Shown here: positions 26,655 to 35,836 of the stretch, in pieces
Position numbering within the stretch: position 1 is the first letter of the stretch
How the letters are laid out: the number at the start of each line of letters is the position of its first letter
Source: Enterococcus sp. DIV1094
GTDB taxonomy: Bacteria; Bacillota; Bacilli; Lactobacillales; Enterococcaceae
NCBI RefSeq assembly: GCF_017316305.2
Contig: NZ_CP147250.1
Span: 3,205,547 to 3,269,546 of the forward strand
Direction of reading: 5' to 3'
DNA length: 64,000 bases
The notes under the pieces: model-generated
Seen by the model: the letters and a program-made list of their open reading frames with translations, nothing else
What the model was told of the DNA's origin: nothing
The model's database searches: none
Program-made: the position numbers and the translations under genes

Positions 26655-26688
26655 TTCTGGCGTGGTTGTACCCGGATCCGTTTGACCA
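26035..26688 (-). repeat. 54-bp tandem repeat array (B type)
   Basis: About eleven 54-bp units encode TTTPEVDP-S/G-TGDETTDPG. Units between about 26290 and 26600 are almost identical, which indicates recent duplication or gene conversion; the outer ones differ at third positions. Confidence 0.9.
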
Positions 26689-29600
26689 TCAGTGATTGGG
26701 TGTTACTGTATTAGGGTTACTTGGCAAAATTGGATCAATCTCAGGTGTTACTGTATTCAGATTTTTATCTGGTATTGTGATATCTAGCCCTGGGATACTT
26801 GCTCCAGGTTTACTTGGTAAGATTGGCTTGATTGTTGGGATATCTACACCTGGTTTATCTGGAATCACCGGATCGACCTCTGGCGTAATCGTACTTGGAT
26901 CGGTTTGATTTCCACCACCTGTGCCTGGGTCGGTTTCGCCGCCGGTTCCCGGATCTACTTCTGGCGTCATTGTGCCTGGATCGGTTTCACTTCCGCCGCC
27001 GGTTCCTGGATCTACTTCCGGTGTCGTCGTGCCGGGATTGGTTTCACTTCCGCCTCCTGTGCCTGGGTCTACTTCTGGCGTCGTTGTGCCCGGATCCGTT
27101 TCTCCGCCTCCTGTACCTGGATCTACTTCTGGCGTTGTCGTTCCCGGATCGGTTTCGCTTCCGCCTCCTGTGCCTGGGTCTACTTCTGGTGTGGTCGTGC
27201 CGGGATCGGTTTCTCCGCCTCCTGTGCCTGGGTCTACTTCTGGGGTCGTCGTGCCTGGATCCGTTTCACTTCCGCCGCCTCTGCCTGGATCGACTTCTGG
27301 TGTCGTTGTGCCTGGTTCGGTTTCACTTCCGCCTCCTGTGCCTGGGTCTACCTCTGGTGTGGTCGTTCCCGGATCGGTTTCACTTCCGCCTCCTGTGCCT
27401 GGGTCTACTTCTGGCGTCGTCGTGCCGGGATCGGTTTCTCCTCCACCTGTACCTGGGTCTACTTCTGGTGTTGTTGTGCCTGGTTCGGTTTCTCCGCCTC
27501 CTGTGCCTGGGTCGGTTTCACTTCCGCCTCCTGTGCCTGGGTCCACTTCTGGTGTAGTGGTTCCTGGATCGGTTTCACTTCCGCCACCTGTTCCTGGGTC
27601 GACTTCTGGCGTCGTTGTGCCCGGATCCGTTTCGCTTCCGCCGCCTGTGCCTGGATCTACTTCTGGCGTCGTTGTGCCTGGATCCGTTTCTCCGCCTCCG
27701 GTTCCTGGATCTACTTCCGGTGTGGTCGTACCTTGATCGGTTTCTCCACCACCACCGGTTCCTGGGTCTACTTCTGGTGTCGTTGTGCCCGGATCCGTTT
27801 CACTTCCGCCTCCGGTTCCTGGATCTACTTCTGGCGTCGTTGTGCCTGGATCCGTTTCACTTCCGCCTCCTGTGCCTGGGTCTACCTCTGGGGTCGTTGT
27901 GCCGGGATCGGTTTCTCCGCCTCCTGTGCCCGGGTCTACTTCTGGCGTCGTTGTGCCCGGATCTGTTTCGCCTCCACCTGTACCTGGATCTACTTCTGGT
28001 GTTGTTGTACCCGGATCGGTTTCACTTCCGCCTCCTGTGCCTGGATCGACTTCTGGTGTCGTTGTGCCTGGTTCGGTTTCACTTCCGCCACCTGTGCCTG
28101 GGTCTACTTCTGGCGTCGTCGTGCCGGGATCGGTTTCTCCTCCACCTGTACCTGGGTCTACTTCTGGTGTTGTTGTGCCTGGTTCGGTTTCACTTCCGCC
28201 ACCTGTGCCTGGGTCTACTTCTGGCGTCGTTGTGCCCGGATCCGTTTCACTTCCTCCACCTGTGCCTGGGTCCACTTCTGGTGTTGTTGTGCCTGGTGAC
28301 GTTTGATCACCTCCGCCGGTTCCTGGATCTACTTCTGGCGTCGTTGTGCCCGGATCTGTTTCGCCTCCACCTGTACCTGGATCTACTTCTGGTGTTGTTG
28401 TACCCAGATCGGTTTCACTTCCGCCGCCGGTTCCTGGGTCTACTTCCGGTGTCGTCGTGCCGGGATCCGTTTCACTTCCGCCACCTGTGCCTGGGTCTAC
28501 TTCTGGCGTCGTTGTGCCCGGATCCGTTTCACTTCCTCCACCTGTGCCTGGGTCCACTTCTGGGGTCGTCGTGCCGGGATCGGTTTCACTTCCGCCGCCG
28601 GTGCCTGGGTCTACTTCTGGCGTGGTCGTGCCGGGATCCGTTTCTCCGCCACCTGTGCCTGGGTCGACTTCTGGTGTTGTTGTACCCGGATCGGTTTCAC
28701 TTCCGCCGCCGGTTCCTGGATCTACTTCCGGTGTCGTCGTGCCTGGATCGGTTTCGCTTCCGCCACCTGTGCCTGGGTCCACTTCTGGCGTCGTTGTGCC
28801 CGGATCCGTTTCTCCGCCTCCTGTACCTGGATCTACTTCTGGCGTTGTCGTTCCCGGATCGGTTTCACTTCCGCCTCCTGTGCCTGGATCCACTTCTGGC
28901 GTCGTTGTGCCGGGATCCGTTTCTCCGCCTCCTGTACCTGGATCTACTTCTGGTGTTGTTGTGCCTGGTGACGTTTGATCACCTCCGCCGGTTCCTGGGT
29001 CTACTTCTGGTGTCGTTGTACCTGGTGACGTTTGATCACCTCCGCCGGTTCCTGGGTCTACTTCTGGTGTCGTCGTGCCTGGGTCGACTTGCGGATTAGT
29101 TGTATCCGGTGTCGTTGTATCTGGTGAAGCCATATCTGTCATCGAAGAAGAAATATAAGCAAATTCTCCCCCAATTTGATAAATATTGAAGTTTGTATCT
29201 TTCACAACGATGGTAAAGTCACTACCGCTACCATTTGCCCCAGTTAAATAACCGGCGTATTGAACGCCATTGACCATGATCGGTTGAGCAACAAACTGAT
29301 TATATGACACACCATCTACCGTAATATTGACTGTACTTATAACTGAAGAGAAATTCGTTTGAGAAACTTCTCCAGTTTTAACCGTTACTGCTGAATTGGC
29401 TGTGATCGTGTGTCCCCCATATCCGCCACCAGAAAATGTTGCGGTTTGATTCCATCCTGCTAAGCCAGCAGCATTTTCGGCAAGATTTCCATCCACTGCT
29501 CCTCCGGGACTGATTCCTGATTGAGAACCACTATATGTTGGTGTAGAGATTTCATCTGCATATACTGTATTTGAATCAGCTGTTTCTTGCTGATCTAAAC

Positions 29601-30795
29601 TAACAGTTACATATTCGTATTTCAATGATTCGATCACTTGATCTTTTGCTTGGATCTCATAGTACGTTGTATCTTCATCTGCTAATTGATCAACGAAATT
29701 TACTTTTACGTTGATATTTGATTCTTCCGTATTCAACCATGAATCCGTATTTTCAAAACTTCTTACCCCATGTAACGATAAAGCGGTTTGCAAGCTATCG
29801 ATCGTATCGCCAAACTGCACTGGAGAAACCAAGTAATGACCATTGATCTCTAAAGGCAATCCATGCGTTGATGAAGAAAAAGTAAAATAGCCATCTGCTT
29901 GATTTTTACCATGGTCGGTAGAAATCGATTCATCATGATAAACCGCATAATAGGTACTTCCTTCATAAGTGATCGAAAAATTCTTCTCCATCGAATCTTC
30001 AAAATCACTTTTGATTTGATCAGTCAACTTCGCTTGTCCATTTTCTGCTTTTACATTCAAAGAGAAGCCAGTATCGATTTTCATATTTCCTAATACTGCC
30101 CCATCATCAGCTGTAAAATTGGTACTTTCAGGTTTAGTTTTAGAAGAGAAACTCAATGATTTTTCTCTCGTACTTGCAACTACTTTTGAATCTTTCCAGT
30201 TCGCAGAATCTTCATAAGCCTTTTCTTTTGATTCATATAAATGAGGAGAGACCGTTTTATAGTTACCTTCTGAAGTAACTTTCACGTTGGGATTCGCTTT
30301 GATCAAATTTCGATAACTTGACATTTTCATTACTTGCGCATCACTTTTAGATAAAGTAGACGTTTGGTAATAGACATCGGCATCTTTGATTCCTAAAATC
30401 TGTTGGATATCATAAGCTGTATGACTATCACTGACTTTGATTCCTTCTCCTTCATACATGGATGAAAGTTTTTCTTTACTTGGTAATGTATCCATCAACT
30501 TCGCTACATATCCAGTGTTGGTTTTTACACTACTACTTTGACCTTTTTGTAAGGATTGGTTCAATTCATCGACCGAAGTATGCTCGATATCTTGGATCGT
30601 ATCATCTTCAACGAGTCGTTTTTCAGACAAAGAGGCACTGTCCGCAGAAGCAGAAAGATTCGGGATCGTGACTCCGCCGATAAACGCGCCTGCGCCAACC
30701 GTCAACAGCGCGCCAGCTTCAATCATGCGCTTTTGTTTTTTTGACATCTCTTTGTTTGGTTTATTTAACTTCATCTGATTTTTCTTCTTTGCCAT
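26689..30795 (-). CDS. Giant Pro/Thr/Asp/Gly repeat surface adhesin, frame ends early by frameshift
   Basis: The gene encodes about 1368 residues from ATG 30795 (MAKKKNQM); GTG 30804 and ATG 30774 are alternatives, and none has a strong Shine-Dalgarno. A signal-like segment (MIEAGALLTVGAGAFIGG) is followed by a globular region of about 550 residues with no domain I recognise, then about 37 copies of TTTPEVDPGTGGG with SETDPG, ETDPG or DQTSPG spacers, which would form an extended wall-spanning stalk. It stops at TGA 26689 in a short non-repeat spacer, with no anchor. Moving forward by one base joins it to the LPKTG segment at 25617-26702; the complete protein would have about 1725 residues. 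Its start lies within the end of the flavoprotein gene. Confidence 0.85.
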   Translation of the reverse strand: MAKKKNQMKLNKPNKEMSKKQKRMIEAGALLTVGAGAFIGGVTIPNLSASADSASLSEKRLVEDDTIQDIEHTSVDELNQSLQKGQSSSVKTNTGYVAKLMDTLPSKEKLSSMYEGEGIKVSDSHTAYDIQQILGIKDADVYYQTSTLSKSDAQVMKMSSYRNLIKANPNVKVTSEGNYKTVSPHLYESKEKAYEDSANWKDSKVVASTREKSLSFSSKTKPESTNFTADDGAVLGNMKIDTGFSLNVKAENGQAKLTDQIKSDFEDSMEKNFSITYEGSTYYAVYHDESISTDHGKNQADGYFTFSSSTHGLPLEINGHYLVSPVQFGDTIDSLQTALSLHGVRSFENTDSWLNTEESNINVKVNFVDQLADEDTTYYEIQAKDQVIESLKYEYVTVSLDQQETADSNTVYADEISTPTYSGSQSGISPGGAVDGNLAENAAGLAGWNQTATFSGGGYGGHTITANSAVTVKTGEVSQTNFSSVISTVNITVDGVSYNQFVAQPIMVNGVQYAGYLTGANGSGSDFTIVVKDTNFNIYQIGGEFAYISSSMTDMASPDTTTPDTTNPQVDPGTTTPEVDPGTGGGDQTSPGTTTPEVDPGTGGGDQTSPGTTTPEVDPGTGGGETDPGTTTPEVDPGTGGGSETDPGTTTPEVDPGTGGGETDPGTTTPEVDPGTGGGSETDPGTTTPEVDPGTGGGSETDPGTTTPEVDPGTGGGETDPGTTTPEVDPGTGGGSETDPGTTTPEVDPGTGGGSETDPGTTTPEVDPGTGGGSETDPGTTTPEVDPGTGGGSETDLGTTTPEVDPGTGGGETDPGTTTPEVDPGTGGGDQTSPGTTTPEVDPGTGGGSETDPGTTTPEVDPGTGGGSETEPGTTTPEVDPGTGGGETDPGTTTPEVDPGTGGGSETEPGTTTPEVDPGTGGGSETDPGTTTPEVDPGTGGGETDPGTTTPEVDPGTGGGETDPGTTTPEVDPGTGGGSETDPGTTTPEVDPGTGGGSETDPGTTTPEVDPGTGGGGETDQGTTTPEVDPGTGGGETDPGTTTPEVDPGTGGGSETDPGTTTPEVDPGTGGGSETDPGTTTPEVDPGTGGGSETDPGTGGGETEPGTTTPEVDPGTGGGETDPGTTTPEVDPGTGGGSETDPGTTTPEVDPGTGGGSETEPGTTTPEVDPGRGGGSETDPGTTTPEVDPGTGGGETDPGTTTPEVDPGTGGGSETDPGTTTPEVDPGTGGGETDPGTTTPEVDPGTGGGSETNPGTTTPEVDPGTGGGSETDPGTMTPEVDPGTGGETDPGTGGGNQTDPSTITPEVDPVIPDKPGVDIPTIKPILPSKPGASIPGLDITIPDKNLNTVTPEIDPILPSNPNTVTPNH
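26900..29095 (-). repeat. Degenerate coding repeat array (A type), about 37 units of 48-57 bp
   Basis: Tandem units encode TTTPEVDPGTGGG-(S)ETDPG. Length variants (ETDPG, SETDPG, DQTSPG, GGGG, one GRGGG) and many synonymous changes show an older array shuffled by recombination. The array is coding and in frame, so it is not a CRISPR. Confidence 0.92.
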
Positions 30796-32212
30796 CGCGA
30801 CCACTCTCTCTTTCTTTTTCCCTAACTAAAGAGGCTAATATTTTGGTAAACCCTAAAGGATTCTTATAGCCGTGTTCAAAAAAGAAATCTGTGTACTCTA
30901 TTTCCGGCACGGTCACGTTTTTCTGGATTGCTAGACTGATGATATTGACGTACTGAGAAATATCAACTGTCCCCAAAACTTGGACTCCTAGGATTCTTTT
31001 CGTTTTCTTCTCATAAACAAGATAGATACTTGAATAATGACTTTTTCTACCTTTTTCTGCTGGTGCATATTTCGCAATCGATTCATGGATATATTTACCA
31101 CCACGCTCTAAATAATGATTCTGATAATGTACCTCATCTGCATCATAACCATATTTTTGGGCTTGATTTAACGTGATTCCTGTATTGGCAATCTTAAATC
31201 CGTCCATGTTGAATTTATAGGTTCCAGTTGTCATTGCTACTTCCTGTTTTTTCTCATGGATATTGACAGCAGCAATCAGTCCTTGACGGAATGCATCTGA
31301 GGCATGTGGATTATAAATGTTCTCTCCAGTCAAGTCCATGTAAGTAGTCGAGCAATCACCAACTGCCAAAATCGAATCATCGGATGTGTACATATACTTA
31401 TCGACCACAATTGCGCCACGGTCACCAGTTTCAACTTGTCCAGCTAATAAGAATGAATTTGGACGGAAGCCGACGGAAACAAAGACGCCATCTGCGCGAA
31501 CTTTCTTCCCAGAAGAAGTTTCCACTTCGATTTTAGGACGGCTCCAAATCTTTTTCTCAATCGTGTGATAGCTTAACACTCGAGTACCAAGTAAAACATC
31601 GATACCTTCTTCTTCAAGTTGTTTTTCTACTTCGATTGCAGCGTTTTCATCTAAATATTTATCAAGGATACGGGCATTTGATTGGATCAAGGTCACTTTC
31701 ATTTTCCGTTGCGCTAAGATCCGCGCAATCTCGACACCGACTAATCCAGCGCCAATCACCACCGCATGATGTGCTTCTGAGATAAATTTTTCGATTGCTT
31801 CCGCATCTTTACGCTCTTTTAAAAGAAACAGTGTTTCGTTTAATTTTCCGCCAGTTGGAGGAAGATTAGGATACGATCCAGCAGCCATGATCAATCGATC
31901 ATAAGATATCTCATGCTCGTGTTGAGTTAAGACATTTCTAAAATTCAAAAGCTTTTTCTTCGCATCAATATTGGTAACTTCTTTTTGAATGCGCAAATCC
32001 ACCCCTTGAGCAATAATTTCCTGTGGTGTGGCGTAATTTGCTTGGGAGTGGATATCTTGATGCCCCATTAGAAATAATGGGATTGTTTGTGAGACAAAGG
32101 TTATCTCGTCTTTTTTTTCGAATACAATGACCTCATCGTCTGGATATTCCTCGCGAATACGAAGTGCTGCGGCAATCCCCGCATGGTTTCCTCCAACAAT
32201 TATAATCCTCAT
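30761..32212 (-). CDS. NADH oxidase/CoA-disulfide reductase-family flavoprotein lacking the redox Cys
   Basis: The flavoprotein has about 483 residues from ATG 32212, six bases after AAAGGAGG. It has the FAD-binding start RIIIVGGNHAGIAAALRIRE with His10, a second nucleotide-binding motif (V-V-I-G-A-G-L-V-G-V-E-I-A) and FAD contact A-V-G-D-C-S-T, as in NADH oxidase, NADH peroxidase and CoA-disulfide reductase. The position of the catalytic Cys42 is Gln42 (TFVSQTIPLF), so the usual sulfenic-acid/disulfide chemistry cannot operate. The C-terminus has a charged extension (REKERESGRDGKEEKSDEVK) that overlaps the adhesin gene start. It may transfer electrons to another acceptor; the acceptor is unknown. 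Confidence 0.88.
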   Translation of the reverse strand: MRIIIVGGNHAGIAAALRIREEYPDDEVIVFEKKDEITFVSQTIPLFLMGHQDIHSQANYATPQEIIAQGVDLRIQKEVTNIDAKKKLLNFRNVLTQHEHEISYDRLIMAAGSYPNLPPTGGKLNETLFLLKERKDAEAIEKFISEAHHAVVIGAGLVGVEIARILAQRKMKVTLIQSNARILDKYLDENAAIEVEKQLEEEGIDVLLGTRVLSYHTIEKKIWSRPKIEVETSSGKKVRADGVFVSVGFRPNSFLLAGQVETGDRGAIVVDKYMYTSDDSILAVGDCSTTYMDLTGENIYNPHASDAFRQGLIAAVNIHEKKQEVAMTTGTYKFNMDGFKIANTGITLNQAQKYGYDADEVHYQNHYLERGGKYIHESIAKYAPAEKGRKSHYSSIYLVYEKKTKRILGVQVLGTVDISQYVNIISLAIQKNVTVPEIEYTDFFFEHGYKNPLGFTKILASLVREKERESGRDGKEEKSDEVK

Positions 32213-32285
32213 CAACTGCCTCCTTTAGTTATAAAAGCATGCTATAAATATACACATGGTTATTTTTAATCTACTATTTATATAA

Positions 32286-32315
32286 ATTATATCACTTAGA
32301 AAGACTAATTGTCAG
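32286..32315 (-). promoter_or_regulatory. Promoter of the flavoprotein-adhesin unit
   Basis: CTGACA (32310-32315) and an extended -10 TGATATAAT (TATAAT at 32286-32291) are 18 bp apart on the minus strand, about 70 bases before the flavoprotein start. Confidence 0.75.
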
Positions 32316-32613
32316 TTATAAAGGTCTATCTGGGAAGAGCCAATCAACACAACTATTCCTCCTCTTGCTAATCGAAATCGGTCCATAAAAGAATATAATC
32401 ATTCTAGTTTCTATTCATAAAAAAACCGTTTATTTTTAGCAAATATCAATTGAAAATCCACTAAAATATTTCAATTTGTGTTTTAAAAACAGAATTATTT
32501 TTTTCTAAATATAGAAGAGATATTTTTATGCATAGGATTGGTCTCTTCGAATTTCCCATGCAATCGATCAATGTTTTTACTTCATAAAAAAATATGTATA
32601 CGACGTTATATTA
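32316..32613. other. AT-rich intergenic region
   Basis: Apart from a perfect 8-bp inverted repeat (AATTGAAA/TTTCAATT) near 32450-32480 I see no feature. It separates the flavoprotein promoter from the end of the sorbitol operon. Confidence 0.5.
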
Positions 32614-32657
32614 AACGAGTCATAAACTGGTCGTGACTGACCATTTTATGACTCGTT
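32614..32657 (-). terminator. Probable terminator of the sorbitol operon
   Basis: A 13-bp stem (AACGAGTCATAAA/TTTATGACTCGTT, 32614-32626 with 32645-32657) with an inner GGTC/GACC stem follows the last gene by about 20 bases. The T-run on the minus strand is short (TTTAATAT), so efficiency is uncertain. Confidence 0.65.
32633..32647. repeat. 15-bp direct repeat, left copy
   Basis: GTGACTGACCATTTT occurs here and again at 38641-38655, so the exact copies lie at either side of the sorbitol operon in the same orientation. Confidence 0.5.
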
Positions 32658-32678
32658 ATTCTTGTTTATTTAAAGAAT

Positions 32679-33368
32679 TTATTCCTCTGAATCTCCTAAT
32701 GCTTTCACATTTTGGACGTTGAATGTACCTTCCCAATCTTTTTGAAAATTTGTTACCGCCTCTTGTATGGACGGCATACTAAATACTTGTGCAAAAATAT
32801 CTGGTGACGCCGTCATACTGTGCGCCCCTTTACGGCAAGCTTGATTGACTTGTGCCACATTTTTAAAACTAGCGGCTAATACCTTGCTAGAAGAATGCGT
32901 CCGTTTGATTTCCGCTACTAATGCATCGATGATCGCAGCAGCATCGATATTCAGATTTTCCATACGGTTGTAATATGGAGCCAAATAATCTGCACCTGCG
33001 GCAATTGCTAAGTATCCTTGCATCTCCGAATAGATAGCAGTAGCAGTGACGTTCACACCCTTTTCTTTCAGTTGTTTGATGGCGGCTAAACCGGCTTCAT
33101 TTACGGGTACTTTGATAAAGATGTCGTTACCAAGCTGATCAAGGATCGCTTGCGCATCAGCTAAGATCTCCTCTGTTGTTTCGCCGACTACTTGAACATG
33201 CAAGCTCCCTTTTCCAATGATTTCCTTGATTTCTTTCAAATGAGCAAATAAATCGATTTTTCCTTCTTTTTTGATGATCGAAGGATTTGATGTTACCCCA
33301 ACTAAGGGGAGGATCGATTGGTAATAACGGATTTTCTCGATATTGATCGTATCTAACATAAACTCCAT
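32679..33368 (-). CDS. fsa: Fructose-6-phosphate aldolase / transaldolase-like protein
   Basis: The product of about 229 residues starts at ATG 33368 (MEFMLDT), eight bases after AAAGGA. It has the short transaldolase fold: F-M-L-D-T-I-N-I, G-V-T-S-N-P-S-I-I-K-K-E-G, the Schiff-base Lys86 in FIKVPV, T-A-T-A-I-Y-S and S-M-T-A-S-P-D-I. The length and Lys position fit fructose-6-phosphate aldolase or the short transaldolases. As last gene of the sorbitol operon it acts downstream of fructose 6-phosphate, which sorbitol-6-phosphate dehydrogenase forms. Aldolase and transaldolase activity cannot be told apart here. Confidence 0.88.
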   Translation of the reverse strand: MEFMLDTINIEKIRYYQSILPLVGVTSNPSIIKKEGKIDLFAHLKEIKEIIGKGSLHVQVVGETTEEILADAQAILDQLGNDIFIKVPVNEAGLAAIKQLKEKGVNVTATAIYSEMQGYLAIAAGADYLAPYYNRMENLNIDAAAIIDALVAEIKRTHSSSKVLAASFKNVAQVNQACRKGAHSMTASPDIFAQVFSMPSIQEAVTNFQKDWEGTFNVQNVKALGDSEE

Positions 33369-33405
33369 TTCATTCATCCTTTCAACAGATAGTTTTCTCT
33401 GTATG

Positions 33406-33762
33406 TTACTGAATACTGATCTTTGTCTTGATACCGATCTCTGCAATTTCTTTTCCTTCGACGTATAAAGTACCTGGAAGCTCAGGTGTTACCGCGCCAT
33501 CGAATTTAATGGTGATATGCCCAAGCTCTTTTAGATTATCATTGACCAAACTTCCAACAGAGGTGATACGATAGCTTGTATCATCGACCATCAACTGTTG
33601 ACCTACTTTGATCTCTCCATGGATGGGCTGAAGTTCGATATTGTAGCAATAAGCCGACAACATATCTGGTGCATCTTTGCCAAACAATATGACGATTTTC
33701 TCTTCTTTGAATAGTGCAGCTTCTGCACCGATCGAAGTTACTTTTGTTGAGTAAACTGACAT
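33406..33762 (-). CDS. gutA: PTS glucitol/sorbitol EIIA component
   Basis: This is the EIIA of the glucitol-class PTS, which receives phosphate from HPr. The ATG at 33762 (MSVYSTK) follows CAGGAGGAAGAAA; the frame extends further but without support. The 118 residues match the class in I-G-x-E-A, V-I-L-F-G-K-D-A-P, G-Q-Q-L-M-V-D-D-T-S-Y-R-I-T-S-V-G and L-G-H-I-T-I-K-F-D-G. The His in E-L-G-H is in a conserved strand; the phosphorylated His of this class cannot be fixed by eye. It lies 16 bases after gutB. Confidence 0.93.
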   Translation of the reverse strand: MSVYSTKVTSIGAEAALFKEEKIVILFGKDAPDMLSAYCYNIELQPIHGEIKVGQQLMVDDTSYRITSVGSLVNDNLKELGHITIKFDGAVTPELPGTLYVEGKEIAEIGIKTKISIQ

Positions 33763-33778
33763 TTTCTTCCTCCTGAAT

Positions 33779-34786
33779 TTAACTATACATCCCAAAACTT
33801 GCTATCCACGCAACCAACACTCTTGGGACACCGTTTAAAAAACGTGAATATAAAACGGATGGGACGCCGACTTCCACTGTTTCCGCTTCTGCTTCTTCTA
33901 AGCCTAAACCGACCGGTATAAAATCACACGCATTTTGAGTATTGATCGCAAACAACGCGGGTAATGCGAGCTGTGGCGGAATATTGCCTTTTCCGATCTC
34001 CACGCCGATCAATGTCCCGATCACTTGACTGATTACTGCCCCTGGACCTAATAACGGAGATAAGAAAGGTAACGAACAGATAAAACCAATGATCATCAAT
34101 CCCCAAATATTGCCAGCTAGAGGTGCCATGATGTTTGCAAAGAAATTACCGATCCCCGACCCTTGAATGATCCCGATCAGCAATGAAACAAACGCCATAA
34201 AAGGAATGACCGTATTGATCATCGTCTGAACACCTTCTCGTGCCGACTGGTTGAAAGTCGCCACTACTTTTCCCGCACCCATACCGATTTTAGCAATAAA
34301 ATTCTGTTGTTCTGCTTTTTGTTCAGTAATTTTTTTGCTTGTATCGTATTTATATTCACGGACTGGCGCACTCTTGGTTTCCGGGTCAACAGAATCACTT
34401 GCTGTATTTTCTTCAGTAGTCAGTGTGATTTGACTGAGTCCGACTGCTGATACATAAATGTCTTCTGTGATGTATTGTGCTAATGGTCCACTTTTCCCTG
34501 TTGGCACGACATTGATCGTAGGTATCCCTTTTTTGGGGTAGATCCCACAGCGCAATGTTCCGCCACAATCAACGATTGCTAAAGCGATTTCATTATCTGG
34601 GATAGAAGTTTTGAAGCCATTGACTGCTTCCATACCTGTCAGTTCAACGATTTTATCGACGATCGCAGGTTTTTCTCCGCCACCAGTGATATAAATGAAT
34701 TTATGTTTCTCTTCTGTTGGTGTGATCACTAATGGTCCACCGAATCCACCAGTTCCTTTTACCACTCGAATACTTTGATAGCTCAT
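33779..34786 (-). CDS. gutB: PTS glucitol/sorbitol EIIBC component
   Basis: The 335-residue protein joins an EIIB domain (about residues 1-110; [12 protein letters not shown], active-site region [15 protein letters not shown]) with a charged linker and a membrane EIIC half (about 170-330; [35 protein letters not shown]). It transfers phosphate to sorbitol as the sugar crosses the membrane, together with GutC. Translation starts 13 bases after gutC. Confidence 0.95.
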   Translation of the reverse strand: MSYQSIRVVKGTGGFGGPLVITPTEEKHKFIYITGGGEKPAIVDKIVELTGMEAVNGFKTSIPDNEIALAIVDCGGTLRCGIYPKKGIPTINVVPTGKSGPLAQYITEDIYVSAVGLSQITLTTEENTASDSVDPETKSAPVREYKYDTSKKITEQKAEQQNFIAKIGMGAGKVVATFNQSAREGVQTMINTVIPFMAFVSLLIGIIQGSGIGNFFANIMAPLAGNIWGLMIIGFICSLPFLSPLLGPGAVISQVIGTLIGVEIGKGNIPPQLALPALFAINTQNACDFIPVGLGLEEAEAETVEVGVPSVLYSRFLNGVPRVLVAWIASFGMYS

Positions 34787-34799
34787 CTTGATGCCCTCC

Positions 34800-35354
34800 T
34801 TATTCTGTTACTGTTTCTACTGTTTTACTAAGGGTGATTCCTTGTTGTTTACACACATAAGCCGTGGTAAAGTCTGTTACCCAGCCCCCGATAAAATTCA
34901 TAAGAATACCCACAAACATATAACGTACAGCTAATTCCATTGAATTGAGTCCTAAGGTTGTGATTCCTTGTGCGATACCTAACCAAACGAATAATTCACC
35001 TGGATTGATGTGAGGAAAGACTCCATTACTTGTATGACAAAATTGTGCCTGAGAAGCATAGTAGCTTGGCTTATAATATTCTGGCAAAAAGCGCGCCATT
35101 GTAAAAGACATCGGATTTCCTAACATGAACGCGGACAAAAAAGGTAAGATCAAATATCTTGTGACTGGATTTTTTGTCGATAGTTTGGCTACTTTAGTCA
35201 CTCGTTCTTCACCTAAGAATGCAATCAGCGTGTTCATGGCTACCATTAAAATCAACACTACTGGAACGATTCCGGTCATCCAAGAGATAAATGTATCCGC
35301 ACCAGTTTCAAATAAACCGATGAAGCCTTCTGCAAATTTTGTGATGTATCCCAT
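34800..35354 (-). CDS. gutC: PTS glucitol/sorbitol EIIC component
   Basis: This 184-residue membrane protein is the EIIC2 half of the sorbitol permease: [52 protein letters not shown] are conserved in the family. About four membrane helices are visible. The start overlaps the gutM stop (TAATG), so the two are translationally coupled. Confidence 0.95.
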   Translation of the reverse strand: MGYITKFAEGFIGLFETGADTFISWMTGIVPVVLILMVAMNTLIAFLGEERVTKVAKLSTKNPVTRYLILPFLSAFMLGNPMSFTMARFLPEYYKPSYYASQAQFCHTSNGVFPHINPGELFVWLGIAQGITTLGLNSMELAVRYMFVGILMNFIGGWVTDFTTAYVCKQQGITLSKTVETVTE

Positions 35355-35836
35355 TATTCAACACTCCTTTTTCTTGATAGATATTGTTTTTTCCATAAAC
35401 TGAACTGAATGCCCAGCATAGTCAGTGGAGATGGTAGAGATTCTTCTTGATAATTTCCTAATTCGACTCGTAGATAAATTTCTCTAGCATTTAACATCGC
35501 TTGTTGGACTAATTTATTTTCGTTGCGGACAAGCGGATGATAGTTGTCGATGTAGTGGATATCTGTGCCAATGTATTGTGGCAATAAACGAAACTTTGCC
35601 AAGACAGTTACTCCTTGCATTTTTCGTGCTTCTATAATGAAGCCATTTTGATCCACAGCGAACATGACGATCGTTCCAGCTTTGATTTTCCCGGCTCGTC
35701 GTCCGATAGCCACTTTGCCTTTTCTACGCATTTGTACATAGATCTGATTAAAGTGCTTGATTTGCTTCATGCCGAATACTACTTGCAAGCCATAAGCAAG
35801 AAGTGCAAATGCACCGAACACATAAATGAAATTCAT
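35354..35836 (-). CDS. gutM: Glucitol operon activator GutM
   Basis: The product of about 160 residues starts at ATG 35836 (MNFIYVFG), which overlaps the gutR stop codon (ATGA) and follows AAAGGGGATC. One N-terminal membrane helix (FIYVFGAFALLAYGLQVVF) is followed by a soluble domain with Q-M-R-R-K-G-K-V-A-I-G-R-R-A-G-K and I-V-M-F-A-V-D, typical of the GutM/SrlM family, which helps to activate the operon in E. coli and lactobacilli. How it acts is not well known. Its membrane anchor and its place next to the permease genes suggest a link between permease state and GutR. Confidence 0.9.
   Translation of the reverse strand: MNFIYVFGAFALLAYGLQVVFGMKQIKHFNQIYVQMRRKGKVAIGRRAGKIKAGTIVMFAVDQNGFIIEARKMQGVTVLAKFRLLPQYIGTDIHYIDNYHPLVRNENKLVQQAMLNAREIYLRVELGNYQEESLPSPLTMLGIQFSLWKKQYLSRKRSVE

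Noticed and set aside
26035..29095. CRISPR-like regular repeats
   Set aside because: Units are adjacent without unique spacers, vary at third codon positions and are in frame with the adhesin; no cas genes are present.
26029..29099. Long open frames on the plus strand and in other minus-strand frames across the adhesin repeats
   Set aside because: They are shadows of a GC-biased in-frame repeat; they lack ribosome binding sites, and their products are low-complexity translations of the same repeats.
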